From Acholoe squamosa (Eukaryota > Annelida > Polychaeta > Phyllodocida > Polynoidae), in assembly GCA_949317995.1 (NCBI GenBank), contig OX439038.1:65559576-65623575 (forward strand): a stretch of DNA of 64,000 nt, in the 5' to 3' direction. The translations under genes and the position numbers were made by a program. The notes under the pieces are model-generated. The model searched no databases and was not told the origin of the DNA. It worked only from the letters and a program-made list of their open reading frames with translations. This document shows, in pieces, positions 1 to 11,446 of this stretch (the first letter of the stretch is position 1; every line of letters begins with the position of its first letter).

Positions 1-903
1 GAGTATACTTTGAGAGGTGAAAATGGGTTTTCTGTCATATGTGTATAGCACAAAATATCATGACGTTGCACAATGATATTTCATGTAAAGTTCTTGTTAT
101 GAAGACTAGTCTAAATGAATGAAATTTAAAGTAGGATTCTTTTATTTTCGGTGAAAAACAGGGTAAAAAAGGGAAAATTCTACCTAACAAGAAGAAAAGG
201 CAGCTTGTTCTCAGACCAAAGGACAATGCATCTGTAGATTCTGAAGCGTCAACTGTACTGTACGCTCCTTCAAATTCACGAGCAGTTGACACCTTACTTG
301 AGATGACTAATGAAAGCGGGTTATTGGGTGCTCCTCCTGAGAATGGCGAAAACTCAAATGCGAGTTCTTTGGACAGCAAGGCAGAGGACCTCCCGTTGAT
401 GGAAGACTTGCCGGTCACCACCGACAGATAGAAGAAGCAAGAAATCGAGGCCCTCATGGACGCAGTGAACTTAATCAGGAATGCACAGAAATTCCATTCT
501 TCTGGTCCTGGATCGGGTAGAGAAATTTGTCGCCAGACCTGGAGAGATGTTGCATGTGAGTGTGTTTGCTGTCTTTGCATTGCTTCGTTTTGGGGCTAAT
601 TTCTTTTATTTACAGAAAGGTTCAAATCACCTCACACACACCCTTATATATCAGTGTGGCCCACAGAAATTGGCATGGCAATATGGGCTTTTAGGCTTAC
701 TGACATGGGACATGACAAATTTCTTATAATTGACCCGGGGACATAGGGGGACCCCCCACTCACACACCCTTATTATTATTTTTTTTTCAGTGTATGTTAA
801 TATGGAGGCTAGGACTCACAGGACTGTGCGACAGTGCCAGGATAAGACCTGACTTCACCCAGAAGCAAAAGCAGAAGGTAAGACAGAAAAATAAGAAACA
901 TAC

Positions 904-909
904 GTCTTA
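904..909. repeat. 6-bp target site duplication, left copy (GTCTTA)
   Basis: It lies directly left of the first base of the Polinton and is identical to 12543-12548. Confidence 0.93.
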
Positions 910-1215
910 AGTAGTATAGTATGTATCGGAACATTACTAGAGCTAATCTAAGGATATTACTCACTCAACATGCAGCCAATCAGAGGCCGCCATTTGGTCA
1001 TGTGACCCGTTACCATGGTAACGTGACCTACTTAGGAGATTATCAACCACCGCTCAGCCAATCAGAGGCCAGCATTCTGGTAACCATGGTAACATGACCT
1101 AATTAGGGGATTAGTGCAGTCACGTGACCCTTTGTATGTAAACAACAACACATGGTGCAGTCACGTGGTCCCTTGTTTGTAAACAAAGGGCGTGGCTAAT
1201 TATGTAAATGATATT
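910..1215 (+). repeat. Polinton left terminal inverted repeat
   Basis: About 300 bp match the inverse complement of the right end. The outer 24 bases are identical to their partner, then similarity is about 90 percent by eye. The repeat holds two copies of a CCAAT-box unit (AGCCAATCAGAGGCC), palindromes of the type TTACCATGGTAAC and two CACGTG E-boxes, so promoter activity within the end is possible (inference). Confidence 0.9.
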
Positions 1216-1372
1216 TATCAAACGCATTTCATTTTTTTTATATTTTATTTTATCAAAAATATAAATACAAGTTTATACATTCATCTTTAATCATAATCCA
1301 AGCCATGCATAGTGTAATCTTTGTATGTGGTTTTCATGCAAGCATTCTTTTGAAATTAAGGAATGGTGTGAG

Positions 1373-2272
1373 TCAAACCCCTGTCCACAAATCATCTAAA
1401 TTACAATAGAAATCCGCTGAAGTATAATACCAAGTATGCCATTCAGTTTGTGTGGACATGACACTTCTCAGTAGACCGTTCTGTATATTTTCAAAATGAA
1501 ACTCACTACAAAGCACACGATCTAAGCACTCTTGACAGAAGGTGTTGAATATTCTCTCAGAGTTATGACAACACATATCCCGTAAAAAGTCTGAGTTTTC
1601 CTCGAGAAGAATTATTAAAGCGTTAGTAGATTCTAACGTATACCGTCTTTTGATTAGAGGACAGGTTTTCTGATTGTGAAATTGATATAGTCCTATCAAT
1701 CTATCTGTGAAGACATCGGTCCCTCTCCAGAAAACCTCTTTGAAACAAATCAACGAATCGAATGTCCGATTAGAAATGAGTCCTTTATGAACATTTTGTT
1801 TTAACAATGGTGCTTTAAAAAACAGCACATCTGTTGCATTGATTATTTCCCATGTGTAAAACGGTTCGCAAGTGCACATATTATCCTTTTAACAATATAT
1901 GAGTAGGTGAGGTAGTACCTTGAACGTTAGAGGTTCCAGCCAGAAGAGCTATATTCATGGGTGACAGGGTGGTGATAACGTGCGATCTTGTACAGCATCC
2001 AAGATATTTTTTACCCGCCTCAGCGTCTTTAGCCAGAGCTGCGATGTCTATGGATTTAGGTGTCAGATTGAAATAAAATTTGTTGTTAGCGTCACCTGTG
2101 AACAGATCAGCAAGGATCTCGATATCCATGGGGAATATGGTGACGGTGTAGTAGTCTGTAGAGAGGTCGGTGTTTCCATGATGAAGGTGGCAGAGAAAGT
2201 GTGAGGGAACCAAATTTCTTTCTCCCTTATGTACATGTCCGAGCCTCTCAACTGTGGTTTTAAATAGATCAA
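1373..2272 (-). pseudogene. Polinton-borne minus-strand protein remains, function not recognised
   Basis: Open minus-strand stretches lie at 2213-1881 and 1879-1373, adjacent to each other, with a further overlapping stretch up to 2272. The first is neutral and aliphatic (FPMDIEILADLFTGDANN). The second is rich in Cys, Phe and His. I could not assign either to DNA polymerase B, capsid or protease. Position just inside the left terminal repeat and opposite orientation to the capsid block are common for accessory or replication genes in Polintons. They may be parts of one old gene; no function is claimed. Confidence 0.35.
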
Positions 2273-2659
2273 AGACTTAAAAGAGATTTAATCCCATTTT
2301 CACGGAGACCTTCACTCTGTAGGATATCTGTCTGTTTTGATTTTTACCTGCCTTTTGCTGTAGGCACGGATCCTTTTGATCATTAAGTGTGGTCGGTCCC
2401 AGAGGGAAAAGATTTGAAGGCTGTGATTCACATAGTCACAGAGATTCTTCCTCGGTAGGGTATCTGTTTGTCGCCCACCGTTCACTGCAGGAGGGTTTAA
2501 CTTAGACCATCAAAGTGTTGTCTCATGGTGACAAGAGGAGCAGGAGGAAGGGGGATTAACTTGTTGATTTTGTTAGACTTAATCTACTTACCGCACATCC
2601 ACCTTTGTAGTCACAGACAGAGTGGCAGACACGCACCCTGGGGTATTTTCTTGTGATGC

Positions 2660-3600
2660 ATAGACAGGTAGGTAGGTAGGCGCCGTAGTACCTCGTGTAT
2701 TAGGCTCGGTGCGACCGCCTGAAGTTTTAATGGTGTAATTTATAGGTAGGGGTTACTATAAATCACTACTGAAATGTCAAAAAAAAAAAAAATAAAATAA
2801 ATAAAGCTTGCAGATACACTTTATACCATTCCCTCAAGTTGGGGGGCGTACCTTCCACGCGAGGTACTACGGTAGGTAGGTAAGCGGGGAGGTGTGCATG
2901 TGTCCACCATTTTTTGGCGCCACACACACTGCTGCTGCTGCTGCTGCTGCGCACCCCACACCTCAACTAGCGAGTGATCCAATTAAAACACTATGACTGT
3001 TACAAGATTATATTTTCCCCCTACTGTTAACCACCCCCTGTAGTTTTTGTGTACAGACTTTGAACGTCTTAATCTCCTAACGACCCATAATCCCCTTATA
3101 CATGTAAGTCGCATTCTGGTAATTATCACAGTTGTGACACCTGTTTTCCCACCTGATACTCTTGTTCCAAAAGCTTTTTTTCGTTTCTGCCCCCTTGATG
3201 CGGGGTGAAAGGATCCAGGTGAAAACAGGATTAGATGATTCTCTCAACTACATAAGGAGCACTGATTTTTCTTGGAAGGGCAGAGAAAGTCCGCTGTCTA
3301 TTTTGACACCACCACCACCACCACCACCACCACCGCTGCTTCTACCACTGCTGCTTGCTGCTTGCTGTCACCACCACCGTCGCTGTAGATACCTCACCGT
3401 CTGTTTACCACCTACACTCTAGGAGGAAATTTGAGCTAAGTCCATCACTCTCTTTATTATTTTCTTTTTGAGCTTTTATATCATTTTCACTCTTTTTTTA
3501 AAATATTCCACTTGAGATGGAGCAAGATTTAAAAAAAAAAACGATAAGGGAAACCCCATTTTTTTTTTATCTCAACGTAGAGATTGGCACATATTTCAGT
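2660..3600. other. Polinton interior without recognisable gene: simple repeats
   Basis: The stretch holds GGTA tetranucleotide runs (2667-2680 and 2870-2882), a CTG run (about 2930-2950), an ACC/CCA run (about 3307-3335) and A/T homopolymers. Short open frames here arise from these runs. I see no family motif. Confidence 0.6.
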
Positions 3601-3620
3601 CTCATGTCTCTTTTAAGGCG

Positions 3621-4265
3621 ATGAATAATTTAATGAAAAGCAAAGGTGAGGAATTTAGTAGCAGCGCCAGTATCAGCAGCAGCAGTAGTACCAAAAGTAT
3701 TAGTAGTGATAGAAATAGCGAAAGCAGTAGGAGTAGAAAAAGAAGAAACATCACTAGGGAAAGGAGTAGTAGTAGTAGTAGTAGTAAAAGAAGAAGTAGT
3801 GACTCTTCTTCGGCAGCAGTAGCAGCAGTAGCACGTGCAGTAGAATCAGTAGAAGCAGCAGCAGTTGCAACAGCAAAAGCAGTAGAAGAAGTAGTAAAAA
3901 AAGAAAAAATAGAGGTATGGCCAAAAGCTGTCTTCAAAGAAAGGAATTTACTTCATTACTGTTTGATAACCACCCTCAGACCACCCACTCATTCGGCATT
4001 TCATAAAAATAAGGGGTGTTCAAATATGGTGAAAATAAGTGCTATGAAAAGATTCGACGAGGACATTGGTTATTTGGGGGTAACCGCTGCTCCCACTCGG
4101 TGGGTGCACGTGGTGGTCTACGTGAACACGATCTGGAATCGTTTCAAAGTCGTCACCTGTTATCCAGCCTATTACAATGAGGTCAAAATTGAAGAAGAAG
4201 GGGACGTACTACTTTCAAGATTACATTCCAGTTTGTGTTTGTCGCCACTGTGCTGTTACCCCTGA
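3621..4265 (+). pseudogene. Ser/Arg- and Ala-rich reading frame in the Polinton, unassigned
   Basis: The 214-residue frame starts with a long Ser run mixed with Arg and Lys (residues about 10-70), followed by an Ala/Val-rich heptad-like stretch (residues 70-95) and an ordinary-looking tail. AGT/AGC and GCA trinucleotide runs drive the composition. It lies just upstream of the packaging ATPase. I know no family member with this layout, and it may be partly a repeat artefact. Confidence 0.3.
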
Positions 4266-4426
4266 TACTTTTTTTTGGATACAGTTATGTTAAAGAGGGG
4301 AGGAAAAAGGCAAAGCAACAAGCTTTGCCCAAATAGTTAAAAAAAAGGCATAGCCACAAGCTTTGCCCAAAGAGGAAAAAAGATTGCCCCCCTTTATTTA
4401 TTTTTTTTTTTGATAAATGATTTTAT

Positions 4427-4980
4427 TTGGTGAATCGATTTCTGAGAGACGTTAGCAATTTGGTCACACGGCCAGTGGAAAAGGTCTTTTACCATTACGG
4501 CGAGTGGCAGCCGCTCTTTAAAAAAATGCAAAAAGACTATGGAGTGGAATTCAGAGAAGGTCTTCCCAGCAAAAAAGACATAGTGGGAGAAGAAAAAGAA
4601 GAATCGACCATACCTCGACCACATGCTCTACTGATATTGGACGATGAGTGGTAGCCGACATCTTCACCAAATATTCCCATCACTGGAACATGAGCGTCAT
4701 ATACATCACTCAGAACCTGTTCCAGAAATCACCCGAATTTCGAACTATGAGTCCGAACACTTACTACATGATCATTTTTAAGAACCCTCGCGACATGGGA
4801 CAAATAGGCACTCTGTCTCGTCAGGTGTTTCCCTCCAAGGCGGCAGCCCTCTCCAGTATATTTACCCATGAACTCAAGCGTCCTCACTCATACCTGCTTC
4901 TGGACTTCAAGCAGACAACACCGGACGACCTGAGAATAGGCTCCTCCCTGACATCCATCAGATCGTGTTCGTTCCGCTAG
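4427..4980 (+). pseudogene. Polinton DNA-packaging ATPase (FtsK/HerA, A32-like), partial
   Basis: This family pumps the genome into the capsid in adenovirus-like and Polinton-like elements. The Walker B-like core LLILDD is visible, followed by the HHWNMSVIYITQNLF segment (beta strand with a sensor Q/N) and the PRDMGQIGTLSRQVFP segment, typical of Polinton ATPases. The part is shorter than a complete family member (usually 200-250 residues) and belongs to a broken element. The capsid genes lie downstream on the same strand. Confidence 0.8.
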
Positions 4981-5041
4981 ACAAAAAGAGAAAGTAATGG
5001 CTACTCACTGACTCAGAAGACATTACAGCACCCTTAAACAC

Positions 5042-5329
5042 TTGACAAAGTGTTCGCCGGAGGATTGTGAGCATTTAATAGGCTCTGGAAGCGACGATTT
5101 GATCATGACGTTGAGCGAAATCTGTCAGAATTTACTGGAGGGAAACATTCCGCTCACTGAGAACCAACTGGAAAGTCTTCGAGAATCTGCTGACGTGTTG
5201 AGGACAGTGAGCAAAAAAGCTACCACCATCAAAAGAAAGAGAAACGTCTTTGTTCAAAAGGGTGGTTTCCTCATTCTGGCTCTGATAGGTCTAGCCTTAC
5301 CCCTTATAAAAAGCATTCTTCATATATAG
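5042..5329 (+). pseudogene. Small Polinton protein with a hydrophobic C-terminus
   Basis: The 95-residue frame has an acidic N-terminus, then NLLEGNIPLTENQLESLRES, a basic stretch and a C-terminal hydrophobic segment (GGFLILALIGLALPLI). A short protein with a GNIPLT-like motif and a membrane-like tail recurs next to the ATPase in Polintons. Its role is not established; a membrane-active or minor virion protein is a reasonable guess. Confidence 0.6.
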
Positions 5330-5367
5330 AGCTCCTCATTCGACACCTCATCACCGCAGCTGGCTCG

Positions 5368-5521
5368 ATGATGACAGACCCCGAGGAGCAACACTACAAG
5401 CGCTTGGCACTCGTAGATCCTAAGTCGCTCTCGAAATTACAAGGACCACCTGAGGTCCCCACAGCTGCTGGTGCTGGTGCTTCTGGTGCTGATGCTGCTC
5501 CTGCTGGTCGTACTGCTGCTA

Positions 5522-5553
<32 letters not shown>

Positions 5554-6081
5554 GCTGATGAGCGTGAAAACAAGAACCCCTCCTCTTTCGCCACCGCCGT
5601 ATCCCCACCCTTCAATATGGCTTATTACTACAGACAGGCAGAACAAGGTCTTCATCCCAACGCCGGATTACACCAGGTGCTACAGTTTATCTACAGGGAC
5701 TTGGACCTAGTCTTGAATGACCCCACTTTGAAATCGTGTGAAAAAAGTGCTGAAATACAAGAGAGGTTGTTGAATAGGTTACAATTCTTTCTCGCAAATC
5801 CAAACAACCACACAATTCCTGCATCCCCTCTTGTACCACCACCGACCCCCCAAACTTCCCTGCTTGAAGTGTTGCTCAAACAAGTTCCACAGAAGAAAGA
5901 CAAAGCCACCACCAAACTGTTTAAGAGACTGCAAAAATCCGGTTTGGTCAAGTGGAACGACGACGGTTCGGTGAGCGAGATGATGGGTCGAAAAACTGAT
6001 CCTGCCAGTCGAATTAGCATAGTGGACTTACTGAACAACGCCAGCAGGTTGAGGAAGACAGCGTCGAGACCCAAGGGGTAA
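5368..6081 (+). pseudogene. Conserved Polinton protein with Ala-rich insert
   Basis: The frame is 237 residues. Residues 30-65 are an Ala/Thr/Gly tract encoded by a GCT/CTG trinucleotide run. The C-terminal third carries KLFKRLQKSGLVKWNDDGSV and SRISIVDLLNNASR, matching the W-N-xx-G ... S-x-I-V-D-L module seen in many Polintons and adintovirus-like elements. The function of this module is not known to me. It follows the small membrane-like protein with about 40 bases between them. Confidence 0.6.
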
Positions 6082-6096
6082 ACGCCGTTTAAGCAC

Positions 6097-6471
6097 GTGC
6101 TGAGCATGGAAGATCCCACCGGCTCCTTGATCGGGAACCAAGTCTATAAAGCAGGCACTCCCAACAAAGCTTCGGACAGAATACCTGCCGGCAGAGGGAG
6201 GAAAAGAACGAGCTCCAACAAGAAAGAGGAAGATGGTGATGACAAAGACGACGACTACTACTACCACGAGGACGCGACTCCCCTCTTAGGCGCCGCCACC
6301 TCCCGTCGTAAGGATGTCGACTACGACGAAATTTACAAAACTACCACTTCCAGCAGGAGATCGCCTGCTACACCTCGCCCTTCCTCCGTCAGGATGAGTA
6401 ATCAAAGCAAGAAAAAGAGAGGATGCAGTCACCAAGTGTACTCCGACTCCGACTCACCGACTAAGGACTAA
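6097..6471 (+). pseudogene. Charged Polinton protein, unassigned
   Basis: The frame is 124 residues and begins 15 bases after the preceding one ends. It is rich in Lys, Arg, Asp and Ser, with an acidic EEDGDDKDDDYYYHED block and basic clusters such as KKKRG. The composition suggests a nucleic-acid-binding or core-type protein (inference from composition only). Confidence 0.35.
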
Positions 6472-6505
6472 GAAACTGACCAAGAAGGAAAAAGAAAAGA
6501 GACGA

Positions 6506-7508
6506 GTGGTGGCTATGTACACCAACATCAAAGCACCCTCTAGTTTCACCAGCATCACCAAACTCCAGAAACACCATTTCCGCGGTCGAAACTCGGCTTT
6601 CATCCGAGACGCCTTGGGATCTCTGGACGCCTACACTAAACATAAACCCATCCAGAGAAAATTTGCAAGGAACAAGACGATAACCGGGAAATCGATCAAC
6701 AGTGGCAGTTAGATCTGATGGACACAACGATGGGTTCCGGTATGTGGTCACGGCTGTCGATGTTTTCTCCAGGTACATGTGGGCGTTCTAGGAAATGACT
6801 GCAGAGAGACATCCGCGCTCCTTTCAAACAGACAAGGGGAATGAATTTCTCAACAAGACCTTCCAAGATCACCTCAAGAGGAAAGAAATAGAGTTTTTCA
6901 CCAGCGAAAACGACGACATCAAACCCTAGTCTAGTGGAGCGTTTGAATCAAAGTCTGAAGGAGAAGCTGTGGTGCTATTTCACACACAAGCGTACATATC
7001 GCTACCTAGACGTACTGGACAAGCTGATGTCTTCTTACAATCGCACTTACCACAAGACGTTGAAAATGTCGCCTGCTGACGTCAGCGCGGAAAACAGCGA
7101 GACTCTTTTCTACAGATGCTACCTCCCTACTAAGAAACAAATCAAGGAAATATTGAAAAAGACGCACCCTGGACGTTCCGACACCAACGTCATTGTTCCA
7201 GGAGACAGAGTGAAAATGTTGAGGGCTAAAGGTCCCTTCGACAAAGGTTACGAGGGAAACTGGAAGGAGGAAGTGTTCAACGTCGCTAAAACGTTGGGTA
7301 GCAGAGGGTTCCAGCTGAACGACGACGCCGGGGAGGAGATAAAGGGGGTGTTTTATCCGGAGGAGGTTCAGAAGGTTGCCAAAGGTCTTACCTGATAGAC
7401 AAGGTGCTGCGCTACAAGACCGTCAAGGGCAAACGCTTAGCTTTCATGCATTGGCTAGGTTACGGCTACAAGTTCAACGAGTGGATTCCTGTCAAGAAAA
7501 ATTCGTAG
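6506..7508 (+). pseudogene. Polinton retroviral-type integrase with chromodomain
   Basis: The family inserts Polinton DNA with 6-bp duplications, as seen here. The N-terminal part lies at 6506-6712, catalytic-core remains (WQLDLMD and FQTDKGNEF) lie between 6700 and 6900, and the later core plus SH3-like part lies at 6934-7395 (SYNRTYHKTLKMSPADV and VPGDRVK). A chromodomain follows at about 7395-7508 (RYKTVKGKR and FMHWLGYG with NEWIP). The protein lies between the charged protein and the minor capsid gene on the same strand. It is broken, like the rest of the element. Confidence 0.88.
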
Positions 7509-7515
7509 GACAACT

Positions 7516-8600
7516 ATGAACATCACCCTGCCTAGCAACAGTTCTATGGAGTATTTCCCTAAGAACACGCTGACCTCTTTTCGAACCCACTTCGACACAC
7601 CCCTCCTGCTATCAGAGGACCACAAAGCAGCTCTCAGAGAAATTATCCTCCCGACAGAATGGAGCAATGTGCGAGACGAGGACTTGATCATGACCGTTCC
7701 TCTGTGCACAAAGACCTCACTGGCCGAGGCAAAAAGAGTTTTCAACAAGAAAAAACCTTCAAGAAAAAACCCGAGGTTGACTGGAAGACAGTGGACAGAG
7801 TGATCAACCTGCAGAAGATCATTAAAAGCACTAATCCTCTGACTAGGACGGAGGAGAACTTTGTCGATGTAATGACATCGAAGCTGCTAGAAAAAGAGTT
7901 GGAGGCGCAGATATTGAAACCAAGAAAGAATTCAAAGCATGTCATGTTGACACACAAAAACTCGGCCCTGTACAAGCAATACCTGACGACATCCAACAAG
8001 AGGCGAAAAATAAGGAATATGGCATACACCATGGTTCAAGACATGGAGAGGAGAATGTGCGTGCAAACGTTGCTGCAGAACATATTCCCCATGCCACCCA
8101 TTTTCACGGGAAACAACGTTCAGTTCATCGAGTGCTTGAACCTGCTCCTGACAGATAATTTAGAAGGTCAGAACTTTTTGAAAAATTCGAAGGCCGTATT
8201 CTCGTGCGACTCGCTGACGAGACACGTCACCATCAAGGTGCCCCAACACACTGCCGTGAGCATCACCGAACATCTGGCGCACATTCTAGGATTCAGGGTG
8301 AAGACTCATTTTTATGATGACAACCACCGGCGTCTACATCATGGACCCCTTCGGAGACGTGTACTCTGTGTATGTATACAGCGACGTCATTCAAGAGAGA
8401 CGAGTGGGCGACATGCAAGTGCCTCTGTTACGCTGCATCGCAGTCTACAGAAGCGGAGGGCAGAAAGGGGGAATGCAAGCTATCAGTTTTCCACATTTGG
8501 ATTATTTTCTTTTCAAAAGGTTGGACGAGGTCTGCATCTACTTAAGAGACAGTACACGAAAACAGCAGCGAGTGCGCCCTCTCTGAGCTCGACCTGCACG
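7516..8600 (+). pseudogene. Polinton minor capsid (penton-type) protein
   Basis: The N-terminus LPSNSSMEYFPKNTLTSF followed by LREIILPTEWSNV is the usual start of the single-jelly-roll minor capsid protein of Polintons, which forms vertex pentamers. Later family-like parts reach about 8600, including EHLAHILGF and DPFGDVYSVYVYSDVIQER. It directly follows the integrase and directly precedes the major capsid gene. The copy is broken. Confidence 0.75.
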
Positions 8601-9831
8601 CCGTTAGCGCCAACTCAAACAACTATCCTAAAGTTGAGCTTTGTCGGCCTAGAAATGAAAAACTCTTTGGGAGACAGGAGCAACATCAATTTCACCATCA
8701 GTAAGTCCCAAGAGTACACAGACCTAAACAAAAAATTACCTTCATCTGGAATGCGAGGTGGTGAAACCGAACGGCGACGCACTGGACGACACCGATGTGG
8801 TGGCTCCGGTGAACAACTTGCCTCACTCGCTCTTCAAGGATGTCCAAGTCTCCATCGGAGGCTTCAAAGTGTCTGGTAACACCAAGACCTACCCGTACAG
8901 AGCTTACCTGGAAGGTTTACTCAACTACGGCAGAGGCGTCAAGAAGAACATCATGAGCATCCAAGACAAGGCTGGTCACTTTGACACCTTGACCAACGAC
9001 AACCCAGGGTTCAAGGCTCAACAGAAACTCCAACGCTTTTCGCTGATGTCAAGACTCCACTTTGACCTAGCTCATCAACCAAAGTTTATAGCTGGAGAGA
9101 CGAAAATCAACCTCACTCTGAAACAAGCTGCCCCCGGTTTCTATCTGATGAGCGCGGGCACCACCGCATACAAACTCAAGATCCACAAAGCTAAGCTCTA
9201 CGTGCGTCTAGTTGTCTTAGCTGATTCTGTGATGGAAACGCACAAAAAGGCAGTGATAGAAAAGGGTCCCTTCAACTACCCAGTGAACAGAGTGGAGGTG
9301 ACGATCTACGCCATCCCTGCGGGCAACAGAGATCATACCTACACGCACTCCGACACAGGTCAACTACCCAAGTCCATGATGATTTGTTTCCCAGACCACG
9401 ATGCCTTAAACAGAAATTACGCCAAGAACCCGTTTGAACTGAAACATTGCAACGTCAACTCACTTCAATTGATAGTGAATGACCAGAAGGTGCCGAACGA
9501 CGCCTACATCCCAGACTTTGCCAGAAGGTAAGCGGCGAGGGAGTACCTAGCACTACACACGGAAACGGGGATGTACAAGGGTTCACGCTCCTGCGACATT
9601 TCCTACGACGATTTCCTGAATGGTTACACGCTGTTCCCCCTGGATTTAACTCCGGACAGATCGCACGACGGGTGTAGAGTGAACCTTATAAAGGTGAGTC
9701 AGCTGAAAGTGGAGCTCAGTTTTGGCTCGGTGCTGAAGGAGACCACAATGGTACTGCTCTACTTGGTGTACGACAACGTTGTCGAGCTGACCAGAGATCG
9801 ACATCCCATCACAGACTACCACATGAACTGA
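8575..9831 (+). pseudogene. Polinton major capsid protein (double jelly roll)
   Basis: This family builds the icosahedral shell. The start region SELDLHAV and then EYTDLNKK lies at about 8585-8740. The central part is at 8758-9531 (NNLPHSLFKDVQVSIGG and YPYRAYLEGLLNYG), and the C-terminal part is at 9571-9831 (DFLNGYTLFPLDLTPD and LVYDNVVELTRDR). These motifs and the overall length agree with the Polinton capsid family. The copy is broken. A separate foldback element begins 92 bases after its end. Confidence 0.88.
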
Positions 9832-9922
9832 AGAGAAGGAAAAAAAAGTGCATGAACACACTTGAAATAGACAAAGTGTTGAAGGATAACATTCACACAA
9901 AACACCATTTCCTAGGTGTTTT

Positions 9923-11185
9923 CTACGGAGCCCCTAAAAGGACATACCACAAATAATTTTTCCCCTGAAAAAATATTCTTGCGGATACTGACAAATTCTT
10001 GCGGAAACTGAACAATTCTTGCGGAAACAGCAATTCTTGCGGAAACTGAAGAATTCTTGCAGAAACTGAGCAATTCTTGCGGAAACTGAAGAATTCTTGC
10101 GGAAACTGAACAATTCTTGCGGATACTGAAGAATTCTTGCGGGTACTGAAGAATTCTTGCGGATACTGAAGAATTCTTGCGGAAACTGAAGAATTCTTGC
10201 GGATACTGAACAATTCTTGCGGGTACTGAACAATTCTTGCGGGTACTACTGAACAACTCTTGCGGATACTGAACAATTCTTGCGGGTACTGAACAATTCT
10301 TGCGGGTACTACTGAACAACTCTTGCGGATACTGAACAATTCTTGCGGGTACTACTGAACAATTCTTGCGGGTACAGAAACATTCATGTTGGGGCTTGAG
10401 GAGTTTATCATCATTCAGTTTCCACAAGAACAGTTTAGTATCCGCAAGAATTGTTCAGTATCCGCAAGAATTGTTCAGTATCTGCAAGAATTGTTCAGTT
10501 TCCGCAAGAATTGCTCAGTTTCCGCAAGAATTGTTCAGTATTCGCAAGAATTGTTCAGTTTCCGCAAGAAATGCTCAGTTTCCGCTAGAATTGTTCAGTA
10601 TCCGCAAGAATTATTTCTGTACCCGCAAGAATTATTTCTGTACCCGCAAGAATTGTTCTGTACCCGCAAGAATTGTTCAGTACTGGCAAGAATTGTTCTG
10701 TACTTGCAAGAATTGTTCAGTACCCGCAAGAATTGTTCCTGTTCCCACAAGAATGTTCCTGTTTCCGCAGGAATGTTCCTGTACCCGCAGGAATATAATT
10801 TGCATGAAAAAATCTTTTTATAATGTTCCTGTTTCCGCAGGAATGTTCCTGTTTCGGCAGGAATGTTCCTGTTTCCACAGGAATGTTCCTGTTTCCGCAG
10901 GAATGTTCCTGTTTCCGCAAGAATGTTCCTGTTTCCCCAAGAATGTTCCTGTTTCCGCAGGAATGTCCCTGTTTCCGCAAGAATGTTCCTGTTTCCGCAG
11001 GAATGTCCCTGTTTCCGCAGGAATATATTTTGCATGAAAAAAATCTTTTTATGTTCCTGTTTCCGCAAGAATGTTCCTGTTTCCGCAAGAATGTTCCTGT
11101 TTCCGCAAGAATGTCCCTGTTTCCGCAGGAATATATTTTGCATTAAAAAAAATCTTTTTAGTATGTCCTATTAGGGGCTCCGTAG
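9923..11185. mobile_element. Foldback element built of a 20-bp minisatellite, nested in the Polinton
   Basis: The ends CTACGGAGCCCCTAAAAGG and its inverse complement match at 24 of 25 bases, and TTTT borders both sides (9919-9922 and 11186-11189). The interior is almost all 20-bp units. Units read like ATTCTTGCGGAAACTGAAGA on + from about 9970 to 10375. After a 40-bp spacer they run in the opposite sense (CAGTTTCCGCAAGAATTGTT) from about 10420 to 10735. A variant block follows (GTTCCTGTTTCCGCAGGAAT) to 11160. A roughly 25-bp A/T-rich spacer (TTGCATGAAAAAAATC) occurs three times in the last block. No transposase is coded. The long open frames on both strands arise because the unit has no stop codons and 20 is not a multiple of three. 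Confidence 0.88.
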
Positions 11186-11189
11186 TTTT

Positions 11190-11440
11190 CTCTTGTGACA
11201 CTATCCCCGAGCACCCTATCAAGAACACTTGTTTCGTGAGTAACACAGATCCTCAGCATTTACCAGGTCTACATTGGGTGGTGTTTTTACGTGTCGAGGA
11301 CAGGAGAGGTGTACTACTTTGATTCATTCGGCTTACCTCTGCTGAGCGCAGAGTTCTTAGCTTTCTTGGCAAAGAAACAGCGTTCAACTCCAAGACACTA
11401 CTGCTGACACCTGTGGCCCTCATTGCGTCCATTTCCTGAT
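11190..11440 (+). pseudogene. Polinton adenovirus-type cysteine protease, partial
   Basis: The pieces HLPGLHWVVF (the family's catalytic His region) and GEVYYFDSFGLPLLS (the Asp/Glu region followed by FDSFG) are characteristic of adenain-like proteases that mature capsid proteins. Only part of the protein is recognisable, on the right flank of the foldback insertion and downstream of the major capsid gene as usual. The copy is broken. Confidence 0.75.
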
Positions 11441-11446
11441 TGAAGC

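Noticed and set aside
1216-4400. Protein-primed DNA polymerase B of the Polinton
   Set aside because: No polymerase B motifs were recognised on either strand; the parts seen there are unassigned.
9970-11160. CRISPR-like array
   Set aside because: Units are contiguous 20-bp repeats with no unique spacers, in two orientations, in animal-type DNA.
9912-11246. Several long overlapping open frames on both strands with repeating residues
   Set aside because: They are by-products of a stop-free 20-bp minisatellite and cycle through the same pattern in every frame.
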